Shown: positions 15,574 to 22,439 of the stretch, piece after piece | Numbering within the stretch: position 1 is the stretch's first letter | How the letters are laid out: every line of letters starts with the position of its first letter | Assembly: GCA_002414505.1 (NCBI GenBank) | Contig: DHZF01000145.1 | Span: 4,293 to 26,731, forward strand | Origin: Hyphomonas sp. UBA5111 | GTDB lineage: Bacteria; Pseudomonadota; Alphaproteobacteria; Caulobacterales; Hyphomonadaceae | DNA length: 22,439 bases | Direction of reading: 5' to 3' | Made by a program: the position numbers and the translations under genes | Notes under the pieces: model-generated | Told to the model about the DNA's origin: nothing | Database searches by the model: none | The model's input: only the letters and a program-made list of their open reading frames with translations

Positions 15574-16470
15574 ATGACAAGACGCATCGACATTGTAGAA
15601 GTCGGCCCGCGCGACGGGCTGCAGAATGATCCGGCCAACCTGACGACCGAACAGAAGCTGGAATTCATCGCCCGGCTGGAAGAGGCCGGTGTACGGCGGA
15701 TGGAATCCGGCAGCTTTGTCAGCCCCAAGGCCGTGCCCAAAATGGCGGATTCTGCTGCGGTCTTTGCAGGCGTCGACCGATCCAGGCCGACGCGCCACAT
15801 CGCGCTTGCCCTGAACGAAAAAGGCGTGCGCCGCGCCATCGACGCCAAGGCCGACGAGATCAATTTCGTGCTGGTGGCCGGCGAAGGCTTCGGCAAACGC
15901 AATCAGGGCATGAGCCCGCAGGAAAGCGCCGACATGCTGGCCCAGTGCGCGCCGCTGGTGTTGGAGGCCGGCATTCCCCTGTCCGCCACCATCTCCGTTG
16001 CCTTTGGCGATCCCTATGATGGCGAAGTCGATATCAAAGTGGTCGGCAATCTCGCCGCGCAGGCCCAGCGGGCAGGCGTGGGCGAACTGGCGCTGGGCGA
16101 CACGATAGGCGTCGCGGATCCGTGGGATGTCCGCAAGCGGATCGACCGGGTTCGCATGGAAGCGCCTGACGTGTTCCTGCGCATGCATTTCCATGACACG
16201 CGCGGCGCGGCGCTGGCGAATGTCGCCACCGCCGTCGAGTGCGGCGTTGATGTGATTGATGCGAGCTGCGGCGGCATCGGAGGTTGTCCGTTTGCGCCGG
16301 CGGCGACCGGCAATGTGGCCACGGAAGATGTCGTCTACATGCTGGAACGGGGCGGCTTCGAAACGGGGCTGGACCTCGGCAAGCTGATCGAGACGTCGCA
16401 CTGGCTCGAAAAAGTCCTGGGCCACCCGATTGCGTCGTCGCTCAGCAAGGCGGGAGGGTTTCCGGCCTGA
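15574..16470 (+). CDS. Hydroxymethylglutaryl-CoA lyase
   Basis: A 298-residue TIM-barrel HMG-CoA lyase of the HMGL-like family, cleaving 3-hydroxy-3-methylglutaryl-CoA to acetoacetate and acetyl-CoA (last step of leucine breakdown). Key blocks: VGPRDGLQN (10-18, with R12 and D13), ESGSFVSPKAVPKM (44-57), metal ligands H205 and H207 in MHFHDTRG, and GGIGGCPFAPAATGN with the catalytic cysteine C238. Length matches the family (about 300). The ATG is only 29 bp from the divergent CoA-transferase start and has a weak ribosome site (AGG). The stop is 3 bp from the convergent cobT stop, so its terminator, if any, lies inside cobT. A related lyase acting on citramalyl-CoA is an alternative, but the motifs favour HMG-CoA. 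Confidence 0.92.
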   Translation: MTRRIDIVEVGPRDGLQNDPANLTTEQKLEFIARLEEAGVRRMESGSFVSPKAVPKMADSAAVFAGVDRSRPTRHIALALNEKGVRRAIDAKADEINFVLVAGEGFGKRNQGMSPQESADMLAQCAPLVLEAGIPLSATISVAFGDPYDGEVDIKVVGNLAAQAQRAGVGELALGDTIGVADPWDVRKRIDRVRMEAPDVFLRMHFHDTRGAALANVATAVECGVDVIDASCGGIGGCPFAPAATGNVATEDVVYMLERGGFETGLDLGKLIETSHWLEKVLGHPIASSLSKAGGFPA

Positions 16471-16473
16471 TCC

Positions 16474-18471
16474 CTACTTCTTCGCGCCCTTGACTTCCTG
16501 AAGGGTGGTGGACTTCACCGCCCGGCCGAGATCGACTTTCTTGCCATAGCTTGGCGCGCCGCTGGTGGCGCCTGAGACGGCGCTGCCGCCGCGCACAGTG
16601 CGGTTGGTTAGCGGCGGAATGGCCATCGCCTTTGGTTCCGGCGCGTTCTCGTCGAACAGGCTGGCCAATTGCTCCGTCATCGCACCACCGAGCTGTTCAG
16701 CATCGACGATCGTGACCGCGCGCTTGTAATAGCGCGTCACATCATGACCGATGCCGATGGCGATCAGTTCCACCGGGCTCCTGGTTTCGATCTCTTCGAT
16801 CACTTGGCGCAAATGGCGTTCGAGATAGTTGCCAACATTCACGTTCAGCGTGGAATCATCCACCGGCGCGCCGTCCGAGATCACCATCAGGATCTTGCGC
16901 TGTTCCGGCCGCGCCAGCATCCGGTCATGCGCCCAGAGCAAGGCTTCGCCGTCGATATTCTCTTTCAACAGGCCTTCGCGCATCATCAGGCCAAGATTCT
17001 TGCGCGCCCGGCGCCAGGGCGCATCGGCCTGCTTGTAGACGATGTGGCGAATATCGTTGAGGCGGCCCGGCCCGGCCGGCTTGCCCGCCTTGACCCAGTC
17101 TTCGCGCGAGATGCCGCCTTTCCATGCCTTGGTCGTGAAGCCGAGGATTTCAGTCTTCACGCCGCAGCGCTCCAGCGTGCGAGCCAGAATGTCCGCACAC
17201 AGCGCCGCGACCATGATCGGCCGTCCACGCATGGAGCCGGAATTGTCGAGCAGCAGGGTCACGATGGTATCGCGGAATTCGGAATCATCTTCCTGCTTGA
17301 AAGAGAGCGGCGCCGTCGGGTCGGTGATCACACGCGTCAGGCGGGCCGTGTCCAGTACGCCTTCTTCGAGGTCAAAGCTCCAGGACCGGTTCTGCTGCGC
17401 CATCAGGCGGCGCTGCAGCTTGTTGGCGAGTTTCGAGACCGCTCCCTGCAGGCCCTGCAGCTGGTGGTCCAGATAGGCGCGCAGCCGCGTCAGCTCTTCC
17501 GCGTCGCAAAGGTCTGGCGCATTGGCGACTTCATCATGCTCGCGCGTGAAGACATTGTAGTTGAACCGGTCGCGATCATCGCCGTCCTTGAAGTTCGGGC
17601 GCAGCGGCTTGGTGCCGTCCTCATCATCATCCGGTGTGTCATCCGCTTCGGCATCGACATCCATGTCAACGCTGACATTGGATTCCTCGCCTTCCATTTC
17701 CTCCGTATCGCCCGCATCCATCTGCTCGGCGGAGGAGCCCATCTGCTCCTCGGATTCCATATCCTGATCGCCTTCGGAGGGCTGTTCATTCTCTTCGGAC
17801 TGTTCGGAGTCTTCCTGTTCCTGCGTCTCGGCGTCTTCGCCTGGCGCATCAGAGGCGGTCAGGTCGCGGATCATGTCGCGCACCGTGCGCGCAAAGCCCG
17901 GCTGGTCATGCAATTGTTCGATCAGCCGGTCGATGGCGCCGCCCGTCTCGGCTTCCACGCGCTCGCGCCAGACATCGGCCACGCGTTTGGCGCTGTCCGG
18001 CAGCGGCCGACCCGTCAGCTTCTCGCGGAGCAGGAATTCAAGCGCCGGCGCGAGGACCGCGTCCGCATCTTCGGCGCCCATCGCGAACTCGCCAGACTGG
18101 CAGCGATGGTCGAGGACCGCGTCAAGATTGTCGGCCGTGCCGCGCATGGCATTGGCGCCAAGGCTTTCGATGCGCGCCTGTTCAGCCGCGTCATAGACCC
18201 TACGGGGCAGATCCCCGCCGGGGCGGTGCGCGAAATGTGCCTCGGCATTGTGGTGCGCCCGGCGCAGGGCGATGGCGTCCGCTTCGCCGCGAATACGCGC
18301 CGCGATATGGGGTTCCAGCTGTTGTGGCGGCGGGCGCAGCGTGATGGTCTCGCCATCTCCGCCCACATCATTGCCAAAGCCGACCTCCACGTCCCGGTCC
18401 GCGCTCATCGCCTTGGTGGTCGTGGCCAGCGCCTGCTTGAACAATTCCTGAGGAGAGGTGTCTTTGGACAT
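16474..18471 (-). CDS. cobT: Cobaltochelatase subunit CobT
   Basis: A 665-residue VWA subunit of the aerobic cobaltochelatase. With the AAA+ CobS and the large CobN it inserts Co2+ into hydrogenobyrinic acid a,c-diamide in the oxygen-dependent B12 pathway. Layout: an alpha-helical N-terminal region (1-207), a very acidic linker (about 208-302, rich in E, D, Q and S), and a C-terminal von Willebrand A domain with MIDAS motif DNSGSMRG (D409, S411, S413) and later [11 protein letters not shown] basic tail (to 665) is compatible with contacts to the AAA+ ring. The length is near the family norm (about 600-650). The ATG has no clear ribosome site. It is separated from cobS by a sterol-desaturase-type gene; normally the two are adjacent. 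Confidence 0.95.
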   Translation of the reverse strand: MSKDTSPQELFKQALATTTKAMSADRDVEVGFGNDVGGDGETITLRPPPQQLEPHIAARIRGEADAIALRRAHHNAEAHFAHRPGGDLPRRVYDAAEQARIESLGANAMRGTADNLDAVLDHRCQSGEFAMGAEDADAVLAPALEFLLREKLTGRPLPDSAKRVADVWRERVEAETGGAIDRLIEQLHDQPGFARTVRDMIRDLTASDAPGEDAETQEQEDSEQSEENEQPSEGDQDMESEEQMGSSAEQMDAGDTEEMEGEESNVSVDMDVDAEADDTPDDDEDGTKPLRPNFKDGDDRDRFNYNVFTREHDEVANAPDLCDAEELTRLRAYLDHQLQGLQGAVSKLANKLQRRLMAQQNRSWSFDLEEGVLDTARLTRVITDPTAPLSFKQEDDSEFRDTIVTLLLDNSGSMRGRPIMVAALCADILARTLERCGVKTEILGFTTKAWKGGISREDWVKAGKPAGPGRLNDIRHIVYKQADAPWRRARKNLGLMMREGLLKENIDGEALLWAHDRMLARPEQRKILMVISDGAPVDDSTLNVNVGNYLERHLRQVIEEIETRSPVELIAIGIGHDVTRYYKRAVTIVDAEQLGGAMTEQLASLFDENAPEPKAMAIPPLTNRTVRGGSAVSGATSGAPSYGKKVDLGRAVKSTTLQEVKGAKK

Positions 18472-18545
18472 GATTGTGACTTAGCGCGCCCTGTCGCGTT
18501 TGCGAAGAGGGACGCAGCGTCACGATCCAGTAATTCCGCGTCTGG

Positions 18546-19394
18546 CTAATCCACTGCTTGCATGGACGACCGCTTACGCTTCGGCACACTGGCCAATTTG
18601 ACCCAGCTGCGGAAAGGATAGAGCAACAGCGGAATCAGCCGGTCGCCAGGATTGCCCTCAAAGCCTGTTGCCAATCCCTTGGCGGGTCCCGACACATAGT
18701 AGGTGCCGAAAGCCATGTCGATGAAAGGGAAAAACAGGGAGAAATTCTTGTTGTGAGCTTCCGGAAGGTCAACATGGTGCCAGCGATGGAAACGCGGGCC
18801 GGCGATGACATGGCGAAACGGGCCGTGTGACCAGTCCAGCCCGGAATGGACATAGAACTGGTGAAGCTCGCGAATCAGGATCAGGAACGCTACGCCTTCC
18901 ACGGAAAGCCCGCACAAGAAAGCAGCCCCTGCGACGAGAGGCACCGTCACCACCCATTCCAGAATGTGGGCCCTCTGCGATGACAGGAAATGCAGGTCCG
19001 TATCGGAGTGGTGAACGGCATGCAGGGGCCAGAACCACGCATTTGCGTGCGCCCAGCGGTGCAACCAATAATTCGTAAAATCGAGAATGAAGAGGGCTGT
19101 AAAGGCCTGGATAATCCATGGCATGTCCCACCAGACCCCTTCAGGTACATGCGGCAAGCTCTGCATCAGATCGAGCAGAAATGTCGTGACAACCAGAACC
19201 AGTCCTAGGGTGGCCCCATTGAACACCACAAGTCCGACATTCACGGCGCCGCTACGCCGCAGACCGGGGCCCCATGACAGGGATCCTGAGCCATACTTCA
19301 ACCATGCCAGAGCAGTGATCATGACGAATCCCATCGAGATCAAGACGGCCTTCGACGTGAGCAGGATCAGGAAATATCGAAGGTAATCAGTCAT
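18546..19394 (-). CDS. Sterol desaturase / fatty acid hydroxylase family membrane protein
   Basis: A 282-residue integral membrane di-iron protein. The three histidine boxes are intact: HRWAH (112-116), HAVHH (125-129) and HRWHH (203-207), with HQFYVHSGLDW at 178-188. At least four hydrophobic segments flank them (about 8-30, 52-75, 94-110, 147-172). Members hydroxylate or desaturate sterols, carotenoids or fatty acids; the substrate cannot be read here. The ATG at 19394 has GGTGGG about eight bases upstream; a TTG at 19421 would add nine residues. The gene lies between cobS (78 bp upstream) and cobT (74 bp downstream). Nothing in its sequence suggests a role in cobalt chelation. Confidence 0.88.
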   Translation of the reverse strand: MTDYLRYFLILLTSKAVLISMGFVMITALAWLKYGSGSLSWGPGLRRSGAVNVGLVVFNGATLGLVLVVTTFLLDLMQSLPHVPEGVWWDMPWIIQAFTALFILDFTNYWLHRWAHANAWFWPLHAVHHSDTDLHFLSSQRAHILEWVVTVPLVAGAAFLCGLSVEGVAFLILIRELHQFYVHSGLDWSHGPFRHVIAGPRFHRWHHVDLPEAHNKNFSLFFPFIDMAFGTYYVSGPAKGLATGFEGNPGDRLIPLLLYPFRSWVKLASVPKRKRSSMQAVD

Positions 19395-19472
19395 CGGGAA
19401 CGCCCACCGTTTGGTGACCAACCTAACCGAACAGCCTTAACCTACAGTATAGTCAGGGAATATTCTTTCAAC

Positions 19473-20456
19473 CTAAGCGACTCTCACCATCAGGGCGCTT
19501 TCGGGCAGTTCTTCGGCAAAGCAACGCTGGTACATTTCAGCCACCAGGGGCCGCTCCAGCTCGTCGCACTTGTTCAGGAAGGTCATCCGGAAGGCATGGC
19601 CGAGATCGCCGAAGATGGCGAAGTTTTCAGCCCATGTGATCACGGTCCGCGGGCTCATGACGGTGGACAGGTCGCCGCTCATGAAGGCGTTCCGGGTCAG
19701 GTCAGCCAGCGTGACCATCTTGGCCAGCGTGTCATCATCCACGCCCGTGGCCTTGGACTTCACGATCTCCACTTCGGCGTCGTGTTCCAGATAGTTCAGC
19801 GTGGTCACGATGCTCCAGCGGTCCATCTGACCCTGGTTCAGCTGTTGCGTGCCATGATAGAGGCCTGTCGTGTCACCCAGGCCAACCGTGTTGGTCGTGG
19901 CAAACAGGCGGAAATACGGGTTCGGCTCGATGACGCGGTTCTGGTCGAGCAGGGTCAGCTTGCCGCTGGCTTCCAGTACGCGCTGGATCACGAACATCAC
20001 GTCCGGCCGGCCAGCATCATATTCGTCAAAGGTGATCGCCACAGGACGCTGCAGTGCCCAAGGCAGGATGCCTTCGCGGAATTCGGTGATCTGGGCGCCA
20101 TCCTTCAGGACGATGGCATCCTTGCCGACCATGTCGATCCGGCTGACATGGCTGTCGAGGTTGACCCGGATCATCGGCCAGTTCAGGCGCGCGGCCACCT
20201 GTTCGATATGGGTCGATTTCCCGGTGCCGTGATAGCCCTGCACCATGACGCGGCGATTGTGCTGAAATCCAGCCAGGATCGCCATCGTGGTCTGCGGATC
20301 GAAGCGATAGGCCTCGTCGATCGCAGGCACATATTCCGTGCGTGTCTTGAACCCATGCACGACCATGTCCGTATCGAGGCCGAATACCTCGCGGACATTG
20401 ATTTCTTCGGTCGGCTCCATGCCTTCCAGCACATCGGTATCACTCATCACAGTCAT
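19473..20456 (-). CDS. cobS: Cobaltochelatase subunit CobS
   Basis: A 327-residue MoxR-like AAA+ ATPase that powers cobalt insertion together with CobT and CobN. The Walker A motif GYHGTGKS is at 74-81, the Walker B ITFDEYD at 141-147, sensor 1 in [10 protein letters not shown], and the family-specific stretch [23 protein letters not shown] (110-133 region, quoted here as [10 protein letters not shown] and FREGILPW) is characteristic of CobS. The length equals that of described alphaproteobacterial CobS. The ATG at 20456 was used; an ATG three codons later is equally possible. No cobalamin riboswitch is visible in the 104-bp upstream gap. The adjacent rpmB-side context is typical of alphaproteobacteria. 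Confidence 0.95.
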   Translation of the reverse strand: MTVMSDTDVLEGMEPTEEINVREVFGLDTDMVVHGFKTRTEYVPAIDEAYRFDPQTTMAILAGFQHNRRVMVQGYHGTGKSTHIEQVAARLNWPMIRVNLDSHVSRIDMVGKDAIVLKDGAQITEFREGILPWALQRPVAITFDEYDAGRPDVMFVIQRVLEASGKLTLLDQNRVIEPNPYFRLFATTNTVGLGDTTGLYHGTQQLNQGQMDRWSIVTTLNYLEHDAEVEIVKSKATGVDDDTLAKMVTLADLTRNAFMSGDLSTVMSPRTVITWAENFAIFGDLGHAFRMTFLNKCDELERPLVAEMYQRCFAEELPESALMVRVA

Positions 20457-20560
20457 GGCATGCGTCTCGTCATCTATTGCATTGATGGACCTATCACACC
20501 TGACGCCGCCGCCAAGCGTGACATAGGGTCAAATGTGGGTTTGGTCCGCCGCGCGGCAAC

Positions 20561-22222
20561 TCATTCAGCTGCTTGCCACACGATTTCACCCCCAATGATG
20601 GTCATCCGGGCCTGCGCCTCAAGGATCTCGGCGGCGGGCACACTCATCAAATCCCGGTCGAAGACGGAGAAATCCGCGATCTTGCCGACTTCGATCGTGC
20701 CGAGGTCATCCTCCTGGAAAGCTGCGAAGGCGGCAGCGGATGTGAACAGGGCCAAGGCCTCGTCCCGCGACAGGGCCTGTTCGGGATGCCACCCCTCCCC
20801 TGCATTGCCGTCGAGGTCCTGCCGCGCCACCGCCGCATAGAATTCGATCAGGGGTGAGCCGACTTCAACCGGCGCATCCGATCCCCCCGCGACGACCGCG
20901 CCGCCAGCCAGCATGTCCTGCCAGGCATAGGCCCCCGCCAGCCGGTCCATGCCTAGGCGGGACGGCGCGAATTTCAGGTCGCCAATCGCATGAGATGGCT
21001 GCATGGAGGCAATCAGGCCCAGCTCTCCGACGCGCGCGACATCCTCCGGCGCGAAGATCTGCGCATGTTCAATCCGCCAGCGCAGTTCATGGCCATACCC
21101 CAGCGCCTCGAAGGTTTCGAGAATATGCCGGTTGGCGAGGTCCCCGATGGCATGGATGGCCAACTGGACGTCCGCGCCCTCAGCTTTCATCATCAAGTCA
21201 TGGAGCGACTCCGTATCGAGCAAGGGGAGACCATTGGTGTCCGGCTGGTCTGAATAGGGCGCGATCAACAGCGCGCCGCGGCTGCCGAGCGCGCCGTCCA
21301 TGTAGAGCTTCACGGCGCGATTGGTGACCGTATCGGTCTCGAATTGGCGGGACTCCGCCACGTCGAAGGCGTCCACGTCAAAGGCATTGTAAATGCGCAG
21401 TGGCAGGCGCCCTTCCCCGTCGAGGCGCTCCATGATGGGCGCCTGGGATGCGCTGACGCTCATATTGTGAACCCCGGTCCAGCCCCGGCTAGCATAGGTC
21501 TTCGCGCCGACCTCCAGGGCTGTCTCGACATCTTCTTCCGTCGGGGCCGCAAGCAGCTGGAACACAGGGCCCATCGCATTGTCGATCACAATGCCCGTGG
21601 CTTTGCCGCTGTCATCCCGTTCTACCCGGCCGCCCGAGGGGTCTTCAGTCAGATCGTAAATGCTGGCCGCCTTCAGCGCGGCTGTATTCGCCACGAGGGC
21701 ATGCCCATCCGCGCGCGTATAGATTACCGGATTGTCGGGGCTGACCGCATCGAGGTCTGCTGCGGAGGGCATACGCCCTTCCGGCCAGCCCGTCTCGATC
21801 CAGCCGCGCCCGAACAGGATTTCGCCGGGGGCCTTGCCCTGGATCTCTGCCGCCGTGCGGGTGACGAGTTCATCGACGGAGGCAGTGCCTTCCAGATTGA
21901 GCGTCAGTTCCCTCTGGCCAATCCCCATCAGATGCGCGTGGGCATCGGTGAATCCCGGAAACATGACTGCCCCATCCAGATCCACAATCGTGATCGCGTC
22001 TTCGCTCCAGTCCGCCGAGGCCGGCGGCACGACCGCAACGATCCGGCCATCAGGCCCGACGACCACCGCGTCGGCGGTGGGCTGGTCAGCAACCCCGGTA
22101 TAAATCGTGCCCCCGGTAAAGACGGTAAGCGCTTGCGTCTCATCCGTTTCAGATTGCGGAGCCCCGCCCGGCTGGCACGCTGCCAGAACCCCCAACGCCA
22201 GTGCAAAACCGAATACCCGCAT
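20561..22222 (-). CDS. YtcJ-type amidohydrolase, predicted lipoprotein
   Basis: A 553-residue metal-dependent hydrolase of the amidohydrolase 3 group. It begins with a lipoprotein signal peptide, MRVFGFALALGVLAAC, with lipidated C16, so it is probably anchored in the envelope. Metal-site motifs: FTDAHAHL (H95, H97), LAIHAIGD, RIEHAQIF and the terminal VAGGSDAPVE; VKLYMDGALGSRGA marks the YtcJ branch. Proteins of this group hydrolyse amide or ester bonds in varied substrates, mostly unknown. The ATG at 22222 has GGAGGG nine bases upstream and is preferred to the GTG two codons earlier, which would place the ribosome site too close. It lies between cobS and rpmB, downstream of the rpmB terminator, so it needs its own promoter. 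Confidence 0.88.
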   Translation of the reverse strand: MRVFGFALALGVLAACQPGGAPQSETDETQALTVFTGGTIYTGVADQPTADAVVVGPDGRIVAVVPPASADWSEDAITIVDLDGAVMFPGFTDAHAHLMGIGQRELTLNLEGTASVDELVTRTAAEIQGKAPGEILFGRGWIETGWPEGRMPSAADLDAVSPDNPVIYTRADGHALVANTAALKAASIYDLTEDPSGGRVERDDSGKATGIVIDNAMGPVFQLLAAPTEEDVETALEVGAKTYASRGWTGVHNMSVSASQAPIMERLDGEGRLPLRIYNAFDVDAFDVAESRQFETDTVTNRAVKLYMDGALGSRGALLIAPYSDQPDTNGLPLLDTESLHDLMMKAEGADVQLAIHAIGDLANRHILETFEALGYGHELRWRIEHAQIFAPEDVARVGELGLIASMQPSHAIGDLKFAPSRLGMDRLAGAYAWQDMLAGGAVVAGGSDAPVEVGSPLIEFYAAVARQDLDGNAGEGWHPEQALSRDEALALFTSAAAFAAFQEDDLGTIEVGKIADFSVFDRDLMSVPAAEILEAQARMTIIGGEIVWQAAE

Positions 22223-22290
22223 GATCACATTCCCTCCAGGACGGAACCATGTGTGGCACGCACGGGCGCCCGCTGCCAGATTATGAACGT

Positions 22291-22325
22291 AAAAAAGCGC
22301 GCGCAGCCTGTGCTGCGCGCGCTTT
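22291..22325 (-). terminator. Intrinsic terminator of rpmB
   Basis: On the minus strand GAAAGCGCGCGCAGC pairs with GCTGCGCGCGCTTTTTT around a four-base loop (ACAG): an 11-bp GC-rich stem extended by three A-T pairs, then a T tract. It starts 31 bp after the rpmB stop, as expected for a highly expressed ribosomal gene. Confidence 0.92.
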
Positions 22326-22355
22326 CAAATCTCATCTGCCCAAATGGGCCAGACC

Positions 22356-22439
22356 TTAGGCGACAGCTTTCTTTTCGATGTCGCGCTTGATCTTCAGGGC
22401 CTTGGAAGACAGGGCGTCTTCCTTTGCCTTCGCCAGGAA
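22356..22439 (-). CDS. rpmB: 50S ribosomal protein L28 (3' end only)
   Basis: Only the last 27 codons and the TAA stop are in the window; the 5' part lies beyond base 22439. The visible tail reads FLAKAKEDALSSKALKIKRD followed by IEKKAVA. This fits the alphaproteobacterial L28 C-terminus, where a lysine-rich helix follows an AKxxxLSxKALxIKRxI pattern. L28 is a small protein of the large ribosomal subunit. The strong hairpin terminator downstream and the nearby cobS/cobT genes agree with known alphaproteobacterial gene order. The call rests on a short segment. Confidence 0.8.
   Translation of the reverse strand, partial: FLAKAKEDALSSKALKIKRDIEKKAVA

Noticed and set aside
16669..18549. 626-codon open frame on the plus strand opposite cobT
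   Set aside because: cobT is certain from its motifs. The antisense frame is low-complexity and histidine/arginine-rich, as expected from the complement of GC-rich codons, and has no family motif.
20457..20560. Possible cobalamin riboswitch upstream of cobS
   Set aside because: The gap is only 104 bp, too short for a full cobalamin riboswitch, and I see no conserved B12-box-like sequence.
21344..22390. 348-codon open frame opposite the amidohydrolase, running into the rpmB end
   Set aside because: It crosses a clear terminator and two real genes, and its composition is that of an antisense frame.
1..22439. Mobile elements, CRISPR arrays, tRNA or rRNA genes
   Set aside because: No transposase or integrase frames, terminal repeats, regularly spaced repeats or tRNA/rRNA-like stretches were seen.

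Overview
This window looks like ordinary chromosomal DNA from a GC-rich alphaproteobacterium, most likely of the Hyphomonadaceae/Caulobacterales type. The evidence is the miaB-phoH-ybeY-corC block, the aerobic cobaltochelatase genes cobS and cobT close to rpmB, a methylsuccinyl-CoA dehydrogenase of the ethylmalonyl-CoA pathway, and promoter-like sites resembling the Caulobacter housekeeping consensus. The taxonomic call is inference from gene content; no rRNA is present. I found no insertion sequence, prophage, integrase, CRISPR array, tRNA or rRNA.

Layout. 1-3463 (minus) is a tight operon for RNA modification and ribosome maturation: miaB > phoH > ybeY > corC, with corC cut by the window edge. 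3621-5375 (plus) is an AGCS-family sodium/alanine symporter with an enlarged loop, followed by a strong bidirectional terminator. 5527-7393 (minus) holds an Ada-like AraC/alkyltransferase fusion, a small membrane protein and glyoxalase I; the last two overlap by 4 bp. 7527-9351 (plus) holds a long glutathione S-transferase-like protein and a short-chain dehydrogenase. 9348-10199 (minus) is an unrecognised protein with two N-terminal membrane helices.

10414-12114 (plus) is mcd, the methylsuccinyl-CoA dehydrogenase, with a plausible promoter and a terminator. 12142-15544 (minus) reads CoA-transferase (caiB/frc type) > hisI > metallo-beta-lactamase-fold lipoprotein > GH16 glycosidase lipoprotein, the last two overlapping by 4 bp. 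15574-16470 (plus) is an HMG-CoA lyase, divergent from the CoA-transferase with only 29 bp between the start codons. 16474-20456 (minus) is cobS > sterol-desaturase-family protein > cobT. 20561-22222 (minus) is a lipid-anchored YtcJ-type amidohydrolase. The window ends in the 3' end of rpmB (ribosomal protein L28) with its terminator.

How the genes fit together. miaB modifies tRNA, and YbeY/PhoH/CorC form a widely conserved group. CobS and CobT are the AAA+ and VWA subunits of the cobalt chelatase of aerobic B12 synthesis; the ethylmalonyl-CoA pathway served by Mcd has B12-dependent mutase steps, so the two are metabolically compatible. The CoA-transferase/HMG-CoA lyase pair points to branched-chain or C5/C6 dicarboxylic acid breakdown to acetyl-CoA. 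Several envelope lipoproteins (GH16, MBL-fold, amidohydrolase) suggest an organism that processes polymers and small molecules at the cell surface.

I do not see a convincing new multi-gene system here. The oddities most worth a second look are the unrecognised two-helix membrane protein, the coupled GH16/MBL lipoprotein pair, the symporter loop, the extended GST, the 29-bp divergent control region and the desaturase gene inside cobST. No stretch longer than about 215 bp lacks a gene.
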